Made by a program: the position numbers and the translations under genes. Below are positions 1 to 8,814 of a stretch of 64,000 nt of DNA, piece after piece. The DNA is from Williamsia maris. GTDB taxonomy: Bacteria > Actinomycetota > Actinomycetes > Mycobacteriales > Mycobacteriaceae. The DNA is taken from NCBI RefSeq assembly GCF_024171815.1, contig NZ_JAMTCJ010000002.1, forward strand, positions 372,001 to 436,000, given 5' to 3'. The notes beneath the pieces were generated by a model. It was not told the origin of the DNA and searched no databases. It saw nothing but the letters and a program-made list of their open reading frames with translations. The first letter of the stretch is position 1; every line of letters starts with the position of its first letter.

Positions 1-1
1 G

Positions 2-655
2 ATGTCTTCGTCAGGATCCGAGTCGTCCGAATCGACCGATTCGGCGCCCGAGGTGACGGGACAGGCGCGTGGGGGACGGCCGCGTGATGCCACCATCGAT
101 GCCCGCGTGCTCCCGGTGGTCCGAGACATGCTGGTCGAGACAGGATGGAACGACTTCAGCGTGCGAGCGGTCGCGGCTCGGACCGGCGTCGGACGGGCCA
201 CGATCTCCAGGCGCTGGGGAACGAAGGCCGAACTGGTGCTGACCGCGGTCCTGCGGGATCGGCTCGAGTTCTACGACATCGCCACCGAGAAGCCCGAGGG
301 GTGGATCGACGCGGTCATCAACCAGAGCCGCACCCTGTTCTCCGACCCGGGCCTGCGCGCCGCCATCCCGGGACTGCTGAGCACCTTCGAGTCGGACCCC
401 GCGGTGGGCGAGGCGCTGTGGCAGAGCCTGGCCGGCTCAGCAGCATCGCAATATGCGGACGCGGCCGAACCCGCCGACCGGGAGAACGCGGCCAACGACG
501 CGCTCGCGATGATCCTCATCGCGGCCGGGACGGCGTTCTTCGCGAGTGTGCTGCCCGGCGACGTGACGCCCGAGCCGGTTCAGAAGCGCATCGACGCGCT
601 GCTTCGGATGATCGGCGAACGCGTCGTCGACAACCAGGTCTTCACCGACGACTGA
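2..655 (+). CDS. TetR-family transcriptional regulator
   Basis: A 217-residue protein. After a Ser/Glu-rich, probably disordered first 25 residues comes a TetR-type helix-turn-helix at about residues 40-80 (SVRAVAARTGVGRATISRRW), followed by an all-helical C-terminal half that would bind a ligand and dimerise. The family is usually repressive. The ATG is the second base of the window, so its promoter and any longer start lie outside. The small membrane protein that follows 33 bases later on the same strand is a plausible co-transcribed target. The ligand cannot be guessed from sequence. Confidence 0.85.
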   Translation: MSSSGSESSESTDSAPEVTGQARGGRPRDATIDARVLPVVRDMLVETGWNDFSVRAVAARTGVGRATISRRWGTKAELVLTAVLRDRLEFYDIATEKPEGWIDAVINQSRTLFSDPGLRAAIPGLLSTFESDPAVGEALWQSLAGSAASQYADAAEPADRENAANDALAMILIAAGTAFFASVLPGDVTPEPVQKRIDALLRMIGERVVDNQVFTDD

Positions 656-688
656 GCGCGCCCGCGATCCAGGCGCAGAAAGGCCGGC

Positions 689-1051
689 GTGAGCACCGAC
701 AACGAGATCCCGGCCGAGTCACGGCCACAGGGATGGCGGGCGGCCCTGCGCAACGTTCTCTATGCATCCGTCGGCCTGGTCGGCGGATGGTTCATCGGGC
801 TCGCGGTCTTCTTCGCGGGGCGGATCGGCGTCTCGGTCCTGAACCTGCGTCCCAGCACCGGTGACATCGCGAGCATCATCGGCATGGCGGTATGGACGGT
901 CGTCGCATGGGTCGGAGCGTTCGCGATCGATCGGTACCGACGTCGGTGGCTGGTGCTGTTCGTCGCGTTCGCGGTCGGCACGTCACTGTTGGCCGCGTTC
1001 GCGATCGTCGTGGCCATTCCGTTCGGGGCGAGCATGCGGGACTTCGACTAG
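689..1051 (+). CDS. small three-helix membrane protein, unknown function
   Basis: A 120-residue protein from a GTG start with a good ribosome site (GAAAGG, about 6 bases upstream). Three hydrophobic segments at about residues 24-46, 61-79 and 89-113 suggest an integral membrane protein with a short hydrophilic N-terminus. I recognise no family motif. It follows the TetR gene closely and is probably in the same transcript. It ends 27 bases before the end of the convergent egtD. Confidence 0.65.
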   Translation: MSTDNEIPAESRPQGWRAALRNVLYASVGLVGGWFIGLAVFFAGRIGVSVLNLRPSTGDIASIIGMAVWTVVAWVGAFAIDRYRRRWLVLFVAFAVGTSLLAAFAIVVAIPFGASMRDFD

Positions 1052-1078
1052 ACCGCCGCACGCCCACCCCGCGGCATC

Positions 1079-2050
1079 TCAGCGCTTACGGCCCAGCACC
1101 ACCGCGAAACGCTCATCGGCGTCGGTCCAGATCTGCTCGACGCCGAAACCTGCGGTCGCCAGTTCATCGGTGATGCCGGTGCGATGGAACTTCGCGGAGA
1201 TCTCGGTGCGCATCTCCTCGCCCTCGGCGAACGAGACGTCGAGGTCGAGGTCCGCGATCCGGACGTCCTGCGCGCGCCGGGAGCGCAGACGCATCTCGAT
1301 CCACTCGTTCTCGTCATCCCAGACCGCCACGTGCTCGAACCCGGAGAGATCGAAGTCTGCGCCGAGGCGTCCGTTGAGGACGGACAGGACATTGAGGTTG
1401 AACTCGGCGGTGACTTCTTGTGCGTCGTCGTAGGCCGGAACGAGTACGGCGGGGTCGATCACCAGACCGACGCCGATGAGCAGGTGCTCGTCGGGGCGCA
1501 GCGCGGCGGCGATGTCGGCGAGGAACGACGCCCGCTGCTCGGGAACGAGATTGCCGAGCGTTCCGCCGAGGAAGGCAACCGTGCGGTTGGGGTGGGCCGG
1601 GATAGAGGAGACGGTGTCGGTGAAGTCGCTGACGATGCCCGCGACATCGAGACCTGGATACTCCTGCACCAATTCATCGACCGCGCCCTGCAGCGCGGTC
1701 ACCGAGACGTCCTGCGGGACATAGGTCTGCAGGGTGCCGCCCTTGAGCCCCGCGTCGAGCAGCAGACGCGTCTTCTCCGAGGAGCCCGACCCGAGTTCGA
1801 CCAGGGTCGTCATACCGGTGGCGTCGACGATGTCGTCGGCGTGCGCAGCGAGGATCGCCTTCTCGGTACGCGTCGGGTAGTACTCGGGCAGTGCGGTGAT
1901 CAGCTCGAACAGCTTGCTGCCCTGCTCGTCGTAGAACCACTTCGGCTGCAGGTTCTTCGGTGACGCGGTCAGTCCGTCGCGGACGTCGTCGACGAGTGAC
2001 TGGTCGACGTCGTCGGGGCTGATGTGGATCTCGAGTGCCGGCGTGGACAC
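1079..2050 (-). CDS. egtD: L-histidine N-alpha-methyltransferase EgtD
   Basis: EgtD trimethylates histidine to hercynine with S-adenosylmethionine, the first committed carbon-skeleton step of ergothioneine synthesis in the cytoplasm. The 323-residue length is typical. The family's N-terminal motif YYPTRTE is at about 58-64 and the SAM-binding loop ELGSGSSEKT at 85-94. The start is a GTG preceded by a strong AGGAGG site (near 2058), which decides it. It is the last gene of egtA-B-C-D on this strand, 70 bases after egtC. The convergent neighbour is unrelated, and no egtE (C-S lyase) follows. Confidence 0.95.
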   Translation of the reverse strand: MSTPALEIHISPDDVDQSLVDDVRDGLTASPKNLQPKWFYDEQGSKLFELITALPEYYPTRTEKAILAAHADDIVDATGMTTLVELGSGSSEKTRLLLDAGLKGGTLQTYVPQDVSVTALQGAVDELVQEYPGLDVAGIVSDFTDTVSSIPAHPNRTVAFLGGTLGNLVPEQRASFLADIAAALRPDEHLLIGVGLVIDPAVLVPAYDDAQEVTAEFNLNVLSVLNGRLGADFDLSGFEHVAVWDDENEWIEMRLRSRRAQDVRIADLDLDVSFAEGEEMRTEISAKFHRTGITDELATAGFGVEQIWTDADERFAVVLGRKR

Positions 2051-2120
2051 GTGGTGCCTCCTGGAGGTGATGAGTGAGAAGTCTGTGTGCGGAAAAGCGT
2101 TGTGCGGTCGAGTCAGCGGG

Positions 2121-2873
2121 TCACAACGACTCGACCGTCAGCGCCGAGCGGGTGGCGGTGACGATCGACCGGTCGGGCACCGGGGTCCATCGCGGGTCGT
2201 CATCGATAGGTTCCGACGCGACGAGTACTTCGTCGTCGCCGATGAGGGTGGACAGGGAGTGATGTACCGCGGTGGCCCAGATCGTGGTGCCGTCGCAGAG
2301 CATCAAGTTCAGACGCGAGCCAGGCCCGGAGATGTCGAGATCCGCGATGACGCGGCGTAACACTTCGGCCGGGGACTGGCTGCGCAGAAGGTGTTTGACG
2401 ATGAGCCACAGACCCGCCGAGTCGGTGGCGGCCGGTAGGCGCAGCAGATCGGTCACCGGCACCCCCTCGGCGAGCGTCGACAGCGAGGCGGGCCAGTCGG
2501 CGACGACGCCGTTGTGGCTGAACGCCCATTCGCCGTCGACGAAAGGGGCGCAGGCGGTGTGGGTGATCGGCATGCCGGTGGTGGCCGATCGGATCGCGCC
2601 GAGCACGGCCTGCGACCGGGCGTGCGGGAGGACATCGGTCACCGACGGGTCCGACCAGATCGGGGCGACGCTGCGATGGGACGTGGCGTCCTTGCTGCCC
2701 GCGGCGTCGTCGCTGCCGGGCCACCATGCGACGCCGAAACCGTCGGCGTTGGCGACGGCGCTGCACCGCATGTCGGTGGGCGCCCAGGACTGGACGACGA
2801 GCGAATGCGAACCGCGGGTGAGGATGTCACCGACACCGACGGCGGGACCGAGATAACCCAGATGACGACACAT
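2121..2873 (-). CDS. egtC: gamma-glutamyl-hercynylcysteine sulfoxide amidohydrolase EgtC
   Basis: A class-II glutamine-amidotransferase-like (Ntn) hydrolase that removes the gamma-glutamyl group from gamma-glutamyl hercynylcysteine sulfoxide. The protein is 250 residues and begins MCRHLGYLG, so Cys2 becomes the N-terminal nucleophile after methionine removal, as the fold requires. The family's SHNGVV stretch lies near residue 117. Its start is only 3 bases after the egtB stop, indicating a common transcript. This fits the mycobacterial-type pathway in which EgtA and EgtB precede it. Confidence 0.94.
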   Translation of the reverse strand: MCRHLGYLGPAVGVGDILTRGSHSLVVQSWAPTDMRCSAVANADGFGVAWWPGSDDAAGSKDATSHRSVAPIWSDPSVTDVLPHARSQAVLGAIRSATTGMPITHTACAPFVDGEWAFSHNGVVADWPASLSTLAEGVPVTDLLRLPAATDSAGLWLIVKHLLRSQSPAEVLRRVIADLDISGPGSRLNLMLCDGTTIWATAVHHSLSTLIGDDEVLVASEPIDDDPRWTPVPDRSIVTATRSALTVESL

Positions 2874-2876
2874 CTC

Positions 2877-4190
2877 TCAGGCGACGTCCCGGGCCAGCCG
2901 GAAGCCGGAGAAGATCTGCCGACGGATCGGGTGGTCCCAGTTGCGGAACGTCGATCGCACCGCCACGGGATCGGTCCCGAAGGAACCGCCGCGCAGCATC
3001 TTGTAGTCGCCGCCGAAGAAGACCTCGGAGTACTCGGGGTAGGGGAACATCGCGAACTCGGGGTAGGCGGTGAAGTCGCTGGCGGTCCATTCCCAGACGT
3101 CGCCGAACATCTGCTCCACACCCAGCGCCGAGGCACCGTCGGGGTACGCGCCGATGTCTGCGGGCTCGAGGTGTCGCTGACCGAGGTTGGCCTGCGCCGA
3201 GGTGGGATCGTCCTCGCCCCAGGGGTAGCGACCACCGGAGCGTCCGGTGGTCGGGTCGAAGCGGGCGGCCTTCTCCCACTCGGCCTCGATGGGCAGCCGC
3301 TTGCCTGCCCAGCGGGCGAACGCCTCCGCCTCGTGGAAGCTGACGTGTACCACGGGCTGGCTGGGGCGCACCGGGTTCCGGACACCGAACGCGCGACGCC
3401 ACCACGATCCGTCGCTGTCGCGCTCCCAGAACTGGGGTGCCGTCAGATCGGCGGTGACGCGGTGTTCCCACCCGCGCGCCGACCACAGTTCCTGACGTTG
3501 GTACCCGCCGTCGGCGATGAACTCCACGTACTGCCCGTTGGTGACGGGGAACCGGTCGATCGCGTAGGTCGGCAGGTACACCCGGTGGGCGGGGCTCTCG
3601 TTGTCCAGCGCCCACGGGTCGGTGTCGGTGCCCATGGTGAACTCGCCTGCAGGGACGACGATCTCGTCGCCCGGGACGGCGTTGCCGACCGGCGGCTTCG
3701 GCGCGGTCAGCGCCGCCGAACCCGCCCGGAGCTGATGCGTCGCCAACATCGTCTCGTCGTGCTGCTGCTCGTGCTGCGCGATCATCGCGAACGCGAATCC
3801 GCGGTCGACGAGCCGATCACCGGTCAGCGGCGTCGAGTCGAGGACCTCGAGGGCGTGCTGACGTACCGCGGCGGTGTACTCACGGGCCTGGGTCGGATCG
3901 AGTATCGGGAGTCCCGGACGCGACGACCGCGAGTGCCGGAACGCGTCGTACAGGTCGTCGAGGTCGGCACGGATCGGTGCCCGTCGGCCGACCTCGCGGA
4001 TGAGCCACAGCTCTTCCTGATTGCCGATGTGCGCGAGGTCCCACACCAACGGGCTCATCAGCTCCGAGTGCTGTGCCCGCAGTTCGGAATCGGACACGGC
4101 GTCGGTGAGGCCGGCGGTGCGCGAACGTGCCCTGCGCAGGACCTCCGCGAGACGCCTGCGTTCGATGGATCCGGTGTCGGTCGTGGTCAT
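2877..4190 (-). CDS. egtB: iron-dependent sulfoxide synthase EgtB
   Basis: EgtB is a non-haem iron enzyme that joins hercynine to gamma-glutamylcysteine with oxygen, giving the sulfoxide. The 437-residue protein has an N-terminal DinB-like helical domain (about 10-160) with the expected iron ligands His54 (in DLAHIGN) and His140/His144 (in QHEQQH). A C-terminal formylglycine-enzyme-like domain starts near 190 (FTMGTDTDPWALDNE). The open frame extends further upstream inside egtA, but the ATG at 4190 overlaps the egtA stop by 4 bases (ATGA) and gives the family-like N-terminus. Translation is therefore probably coupled to egtA. Confidence 0.95.
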   Translation of the reverse strand: MTTTDTGSIERRRLAEVLRRARSRTAGLTDAVSDSELRAQHSELMSPLVWDLAHIGNQEELWLIREVGRRAPIRADLDDLYDAFRHSRSSRPGLPILDPTQAREYTAAVRQHALEVLDSTPLTGDRLVDRGFAFAMIAQHEQQHDETMLATHQLRAGSAALTAPKPPVGNAVPGDEIVVPAGEFTMGTDTDPWALDNESPAHRVYLPTYAIDRFPVTNGQYVEFIADGGYQRQELWSARGWEHRVTADLTAPQFWERDSDGSWWRRAFGVRNPVRPSQPVVHVSFHEAEAFARWAGKRLPIEAEWEKAARFDPTTGRSGGRYPWGEDDPTSAQANLGQRHLEPADIGAYPDGASALGVEQMFGDVWEWTASDFTAYPEFAMFPYPEYSEVFFGGDYKMLRGGSFGTDPVAVRSTFRNWDHPIRRQIFSGFRLARDVA

Positions 4191-5440
4191 GACGTGGGTT
4201 CCTCTCCTGGCATCACTCCACGGGCGCAACGCGCAGCGGCGGCCCCGAGGATCTCTCGTTCGTCGGCGGCGTCGGTCGCGTCGGCCGCCAGGGTCAGCAA
4301 CCGGTCTGCGGCCGTCCGCAGTTCGGCGTCGTCGAGCCCGCATCGCGCCGCGCGCGTCCATGCGTCGGCGGTCGGGGCGGCGATCTCGGTGGCCGCCTCG
4401 GCGACGGCGTCACCCGACATCAGCGCGGCCAGGGCGGCGATCGGCACGCCCCACAGTCCGTCGGGCTGGCCGTCGAGGTAGCGCACCTCGAGGTACCCCT
4501 TGGGGCGAACCATCGGGAAGACGGTGCTCACGTGATAGTCGAGGTCGTCGGCGGTGGGACGGCGCCCGACCCGCTCGTCGAGGCGCCCGTCCATCCAGTC
4601 ACCCAGGGTGGCGCCCTCGGGCGGCGACCACAGCGTCCCGTCGGCGCATCGGACGCACAGCAGCGGGATGTCGAGTACCCACGCGGTGTAGTCGTCGACG
4701 GTCTGGGCCGGCGGTGGGATACGGGTGCGGTCGATCTCGAGCCAGGCTCGCATGCGTTGCGATGCCCAGCGCTGATCGGTCGCGCCGTGCAGGTCGGGAG
4801 AGTTCGCGAAGGCCGCGATCAGGGCCGGCCCCATGGTGTGCAGCAGCGTCCATCGTGCGACCGCCTTCTCGACGTCGGCGCCGGCATCGAACGCGACCTG
4901 GACGGCGGCGGTGTTGCACATCATGAGCCGGCCGAACTGGCCGCGACGGGCGAAGGTCTCCTCCATGGCGCGGTAGCGCTCGGTGGTCAACAACCGGCGC
5001 GGGGGGCGGACGCCGTCGGCGGCACCGCCGACCATCTCGATCCCTCGGGTGGCGAGCAGACCACGGAGTTGTTGTTCGTCGGAGGCCAGGGCCGCGCGGA
5101 GCGACGGGGCATCCGCCTCGGGGCTGCTGGAGAGTTCGACCTGCCCACCCGGCTCGACGGAGACGACACTTCCGGAGCGCAGTGGGGTCCCGGGCGAACC
5201 GGGGTCGATCGATTGTGGTGCGTGCGAACCGAGGGCTACGGCGAGGTCGGCGAGCTCGGGGCGGGGGGAATCGTCGGTGAGTGCACGGTTCCGCGGTGAC
5301 GGGTCAGGGCTGTCGACACGTCGTGTGAACCATTCGAGCTCGGCACCGATGAGCGACGGCGGCCCCAACTTGAAGCAGACGCGCGTCAGGTGCGCGGCCG
5401 CGGCGGGACGAGAACTGATCTCGTCGGTACTCGTGGTCAT
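4187..5440 (-). CDS. egtA: glutamate-cysteine ligase EgtA
   Basis: EgtA makes gamma-glutamylcysteine, the thiol donor for EgtB in the mycobacterial-type ergothioneine route. It is a 417-residue protein of the GCS2 family. GAELEWF at about 33-39 matches the start of the catalytic beta-sheet, RYRAMEETF near 163 and MCNTAAVQV near 184 match the substrate-binding core, and VRPKGYLEVRYLDGQP near 325 is the conserved late motif. It is the first gene of the cluster. About 157 bases separate it from the stop of the upstream kinase gene on the same strand, room for its own promoter. Confidence 0.94.
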   Translation of the reverse strand: MTTSTDEISSRPAAAAHLTRVCFKLGPPSLIGAELEWFTRRVDSPDPSPRNRALTDDSPRPELADLAVALGSHAPQSIDPGSPGTPLRSGSVVSVEPGGQVELSSSPEADAPSLRAALASDEQQLRGLLATRGIEMVGGAADGVRPPRRLLTTERYRAMEETFARRGQFGRLMMCNTAAVQVAFDAGADVEKAVARWTLLHTMGPALIAAFANSPDLHGATDQRWASQRMRAWLEIDRTRIPPPAQTVDDYTAWVLDIPLLCVRCADGTLWSPPEGATLGDWMDGRLDERVGRRPTADDLDYHVSTVFPMVRPKGYLEVRYLDGQPDGLWGVPIAALAALMSGDAVAEAATEIAAPTADAWTRAARCGLDDAELRTAADRLLTLAADATDAADEREILGAAAARCARGVMPGEEPTS

Positions 5441-5597
5441 CGAATCTCCGTGTCAGGCATGGTCGCGGTATCAGGCGACGCGGGACACCTGGGCTGCTTC
5501 AGGTGCATCGGACGTCGTCGTCGGCAACATCAGGGCGCTGCGGATATTCCGGGCACTTCCGCCGATGTTACGGAGTTCTCGGCGGACTGCCGGGACT

Positions 5598-7187
5598 TCA
5601 CGAGTGTCCGGTGGCGGTCGACGAGCGCGTCGTTTCGACGCTACCCGAGTGGTCGGACAAAGATCGTGACGGATTCGTGACGCCCAGCGGAAGACTCAGG
5701 ACGAATCGGGCACCCCCGACATGCGGGGCGCAGACCACGTCTCCGCCGTGCGCGCGGGCGAGAGCACGCGCGATGGGCAGACCGAGTCCGGCGCCGACAC
5801 TGGCGCGTGACTCCTCGAGTCGGACCAGCCGCTCGAAGATGCGCTCGCGCTGGTCGTCGGGGATGCCGGGGCCGTGATCGGTGATGGTCACCGTCGCGAC
5901 GGTGTCGGAGACGGACACATCGGCGTCGATGACCCCGCCCGGTGGTGTGACGCGCACGGCGTTGTCGATGAGGTTGGCGACCACCTGCCCGATGCGACCG
6001 GCGTCCACCGACACGGGCACGGGCTGCGACCCGGTCAGCTCGATCTGCGCCCCAGGTGTCACCAGACGGGAGCGTTCGGCGGCCAGCGAGACCACCTCGA
6101 CGAGGTCGACGTCGGCTCGGATCAGGGCGGGATCGGCGTCGATACGCGCGAGGTCGAGGAGGTCGTCGACGAGCCGGGCGGCATGCCGCGACTCCCCCAG
6201 CAACAGCTCGGTCCAGCGGGGCAACCGGTCGGGTCGCGAGGTGCCGTCCCGGCTCAGTGACTCCGCCACCGCCGACAACCCGGCGATGGGGGTCCGCAGT
6301 TCATGGGCGGCGTCGGCGAGGAACCGCTTCGTCTCCGCCTCGGCGCGGCGCGCGACGTCGGCAGCCGCCCGTTGCGCCGCCTCGGCCGACTCGAGAGCGT
6401 CGAGCATCTCGTCCACCGAGCCCGCGGCCCGACCGAGCTCGGTGTCGGGCGATTGCGGTCGGACCCGTCGACCACGGTCGCCGGAGGTGATGCCGCGGGC
6501 CACCGCGACCATCGCGTCGAGCGGTCGCAAGGCACGACGGACCGCGATGACCATCGCCAGCGCGGCGATGAGCAGAGTCGCCGCACCCGCACCCGCCATC
6601 AGCCATCGCAGCTGGTGACGGACCTGGGTGATCGAGGTGGTGTCGCCGAGCAGCGTCAACGTCGATCCGTCCGGGAGGCGCCGGGAGACCACGAGCGAAT
6701 CGGTGGCCGGGCGGGGCGGTCCACCACGACCAGGTCCGGCGCCGGGGCCCTGCGGTAGTCCCGACGGGTCGGGGTTCGCGCCGGGCCCGCGACGTCCGCC
6801 GTCGGGTGGGATCGGTGTGGGTTCGTCCCCGGTCGCCACATCGTTCGGCAGCTGAGGCGGTCCGCCGTAGACGGTGCCGTCGCTGGTCTGCAGCCGGACC
6901 CGGATCGCGTCGCCCTGCAACGCCGACACCAGGTCCTGCGGGCTGTACCCCTGGGCCGCGAGGGACACCGACCGGTCGGCGCGGTCGGTGAGCCGGGCCG
7001 AGAGGTCGCTGCGCAGTTGGTGTCCGAGAGCGATGTCGACCGAGACACCGACCACGACGAGCAGGAAAGCGAAGAGCGCGACCACCACGACGAGTACGCG
7101 GCGTCGCAGCGATGGGGTGGCGGTGGTGGGCGGGTCGCCGACCCGCGCGGCCGGCGTGCGCCTGCCCGGGGTCCAGCGCGGTCTCAC
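5598..7187 (-). CDS. two-component sensor histidine kinase
   Basis: A 529-residue membrane kinase: transmembrane helix 1 at 31-50, an extracytoplasmic domain at about 51-192, helix 2 at 195-216, HAMP linker to about 265, phosphoacceptor domain with FLADAAHELRTP (His295), and a C-terminal HATPase domain with N (NLIDNAVR), G1 (DHGPGIP) and G2 (GAGLGL) motifs. The sensor domain holds an unusual low-complexity Gly/Pro/Arg stretch at about 128-160. The GTG start overlaps the stop of the response-regulator gene by 4 bases, so the pair is co-transcribed and probably translationally coupled. The signal is unknown. Confidence 0.9.
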   Translation of the reverse strand: MRPRWTPGRRTPAARVGDPPTTATPSLRRRVLVVVVALFAFLLVVVGVSVDIALGHQLRSDLSARLTDRADRSVSLAAQGYSPQDLVSALQGDAIRVRLQTSDGTVYGGPPQLPNDVATGDEPTPIPPDGGRRGPGANPDPSGLPQGPGAGPGRGGPPRPATDSLVVSRRLPDGSTLTLLGDTTSITQVRHQLRWLMAGAGAATLLIAALAMVIAVRRALRPLDAMVAVARGITSGDRGRRVRPQSPDTELGRAAGSVDEMLDALESAEAAQRAAADVARRAEAETKRFLADAAHELRTPIAGLSAVAESLSRDGTSRPDRLPRWTELLLGESRHAARLVDDLLDLARIDADPALIRADVDLVEVVSLAAERSRLVTPGAQIELTGSQPVPVSVDAGRIGQVVANLIDNAVRVTPPGGVIDADVSVSDTVATVTITDHGPGIPDDQRERIFERLVRLEESRASVGAGLGLPIARALARAHGGDVVCAPHVGGARFVLSLPLGVTNPSRSLSDHSGSVETTRSSTATGHS

Positions 7188-7882
7188 CGGTCCACCCGCA
7201 GTACGTATCCGAGTCCGCGCACCGTGTGGATGAGGCGCGGTCCGTGGGCTTCCATCTTGCGGCGCAGCGCGCTGACGTGGACCTCGACGAGGTTCACGTC
7301 GTAGGCGTCGTATCCCCAGACCGCCTGCAGAATCTGCGGTTTGGTGACGGTCCGCCCGCGCTGGGTGATCAGGAACTCGGCGAGCCGCAGTTCGGTGGCG
7401 GTCACGTCGAGCACGGAGTCGCCGCGGGTCACGGTGCCGGCGTCGGAGTCGACGAGCAGGTCACCGACCGACACTGCGGACTCGGCGCGACCGCGTCGTC
7501 GCAACACCGCCGACGCCCGGGCGAGGAGTTCGTCGAGCAGGAAGGGCTTCACGAGGTAGTCGTCGGCGCCGCCGGTGAGTCCGCGTAGCCGGTCGTCGAT
7601 GTGGTCGCGCGCGGTCACCATGATGATCCCGGCGTCGCACCGCTGACGGATGACCTCGATGAGGTCGAAACCGTCGCGTCCGCCCGGCAACATCACGTCG
7701 AGGATGAACAGGTCGGGCCGGCGTCCGTCGATGATCTGCTCGAGATCATCGCCCGACACCGCGCCGTGCGCGGTGTATCCGGCGTCGGCGAAAGCGGCCA
7801 CCACGGGTTCGCGGATCGCGTCGGAGTCCTCGACGACCACCACCCGTCGTGCGGTGCGGAAGTCCTGCTTCTTGTCGGCCAC
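7184..7882 (-). CDS. OmpR/PhoB-family response regulator
   Basis: A 232-residue response regulator: receiver domain (about 12-130) with acidic pocket Glu18/Asp19/Asp21, phosphorylation site Asp62 (FILDVMLPG) and Lys112 (YLVKPF), then a winged-helix DNA-binding domain (about 138-230; TVTKPQILQAVWGYDAYDV and VHVSALRRKM). The start is a GTG. An AGG sits almost against it, so the initiation signal is unusual and a leaderless message is possible. The partner kinase follows with a 4-base overlap. The upstream intergenic region carries paired hexamer repeats that look like its own binding sites. Confidence 0.92.
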   Translation of the reverse strand: MADKKQDFRTARRVVVVEDSDAIREPVVAAFADAGYTAHGAVSGDDLEQIIDGRRPDLFILDVMLPGGRDGFDLIEVIRQRCDAGIIMVTARDHIDDRLRGLTGGADDYLVKPFLLDELLARASAVLRRRGRAESAVSVGDLLVDSDAGTVTRGDSVLDVTATELRLAEFLITQRGRTVTKPQILQAVWGYDAYDVNLVEVHVSALRRKMEAHGPRLIHTVRGLGYVLRVDR

Positions 7883-7903
7883 ACCTCAATTGTTGTCACA
7901 CGC

Positions 7904-7958
7904 CTGAAGCTGCGCTGAAGAGTTGCTGTCTGTGCCCGGACCTTCAGGGTGACTTCAG
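7904..7958. promoter_or_regulatory. candidate response-regulator binding sites (two tandem hexamer pairs, mirrored)
   Basis: In the 133-base gap between the divergent response regulator and the Gly/Pro-rich protein gene, CTGAAG occurs at 7904-7909 and 7915-7920, and its complement CTTCAG at 7942-7947 and 7953-7958. Within each pair the period is exactly 11 bases, one DNA turn, as OmpR/PhoB-type dimers prefer. The two pairs face opposite ways, one towards each gene. Binding by the adjacent regulator is inferred. Confidence 0.6.
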
Positions 7959-8015
7959 ACTGCGCCGTCACCGTCGAGGACGTCGAGATCAACCCAACAG
8001 ACGAAGGAGCACGAC

Positions 8016-8735
8016 GTGGCTGACAAGAATTCCCCCACCAATCCAGACGAGAACCCCACCAGCAGGATGGAGCCGGTCGGCCAGGGTCAGTCGCCGTCGA
8101 CCGCGCCGATGCAGGGACCGACCGCGTACTCGGCGACCACGCCGCCGCCCGCCGACCAGCCCGCCGACCAGCCCGTCGCGACGCAGTCCCGCTGGTCTCG
8201 GATGCGCAACCAGGCCGGCAGCAAGCCGTGGGTCCCCGTGACCGCAGTGGGTGTGGGCGCCGCGATCATCGGCGCCGTCGTGGCGTCGGCGGTGTTCCTG
8301 GCCAACCCGGTGCACGAGGACGTGAGCAACGCGTCGTCGAACAGCGCACTGCCCGCCTCGGGTGGTCCGGGCGAGTCCGGGGCACCGGCAGCGCCGGGCG
8401 AGTCGGGAGCGCCCGCGGCACCGGACGGCAACGGCGGCCGGCAGGGTGGACCTGCCGGGCCTGACGGCAAGGGAGCACCGGACGCCAAGGGCGGCCCGGA
8501 CGCGAAGGGCGGACCCGGTGGGCCGGGCGAGAAGGGCGGCGGCCCGATGTGCATGCCCGCCCCCGACGGCAAGGGCGGCCCGCAGGGCGGTCCCGGTGCC
8601 GGACCCGACGGCAAGGACGCACCGAAGCCGCCGGCCGCGGGCCAGGGCGCACCCACCCCCCCGGCCGCAGGCCAGGGCGCACCGACACCTCCCGCCGCAG
8701 GACAGGGCGCACCGGCACCGGCGACCGGCAAGTGA
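8016..8735 (+). CDS. Gly/Pro-rich membrane-anchored protein with collagen-like repeats
   Basis: A 239-residue protein with a polar N-terminus (about 1-70), one transmembrane helix (about 75-95) and a C-terminal half made almost entirely of Gly, Pro, Ala, Asp and Lys in GxxGxx-like order. It ends with near-perfect PPAAGQGAPT decapeptide repeats. The tail is probably extracytoplasmic and disordered or wall-spanning. The ATG has a GAAGGAG site 8 bases upstream. It is divergent from the two-component genes and faces their putative binding sites, so it is a likely target. Function unknown. A strong hairpin ends the transcript. Confidence 0.75.
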   Translation: MADKNSPTNPDENPTSRMEPVGQGQSPSTAPMQGPTAYSATTPPPADQPADQPVATQSRWSRMRNQAGSKPWVPVTAVGVGAAIIGAVVASAVFLANPVHEDVSNASSNSALPASGGPGESGAPAAPGESGAPAAPDGNGGRQGGPAGPDGKGAPDAKGGPDAKGGPGGPGEKGGGPMCMPAPDGKGGPQGGPGAGPDGKDAPKPPAAGQGAPTPPAAGQGAPTPPAAGQGAPAPATGK

Positions 8736-8747
8736 TCCACCGATGAG

Positions 8748-8794
8748 AAAGACCGGAAGGCGACAGTCCAGCGGGACGTCGTCTTCCGGTCTTT
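8748..8794. terminator. rho-independent-type hairpin, bidirectional
   Basis: Arms at 8748-8764 and 8778-8794 are 17 bases long and pair with a single G-T wobble around a 13-base loop (right arm GTCGTCTTCCGGTCTTT). It lies between the convergent ends of the Gly/Pro-rich protein gene and the 44-residue minus-strand ORF and can serve both. Confidence 0.85.
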
Positions 8795-8814
8795 GTCGTC
8801 AGTCCGGCGTGCGG

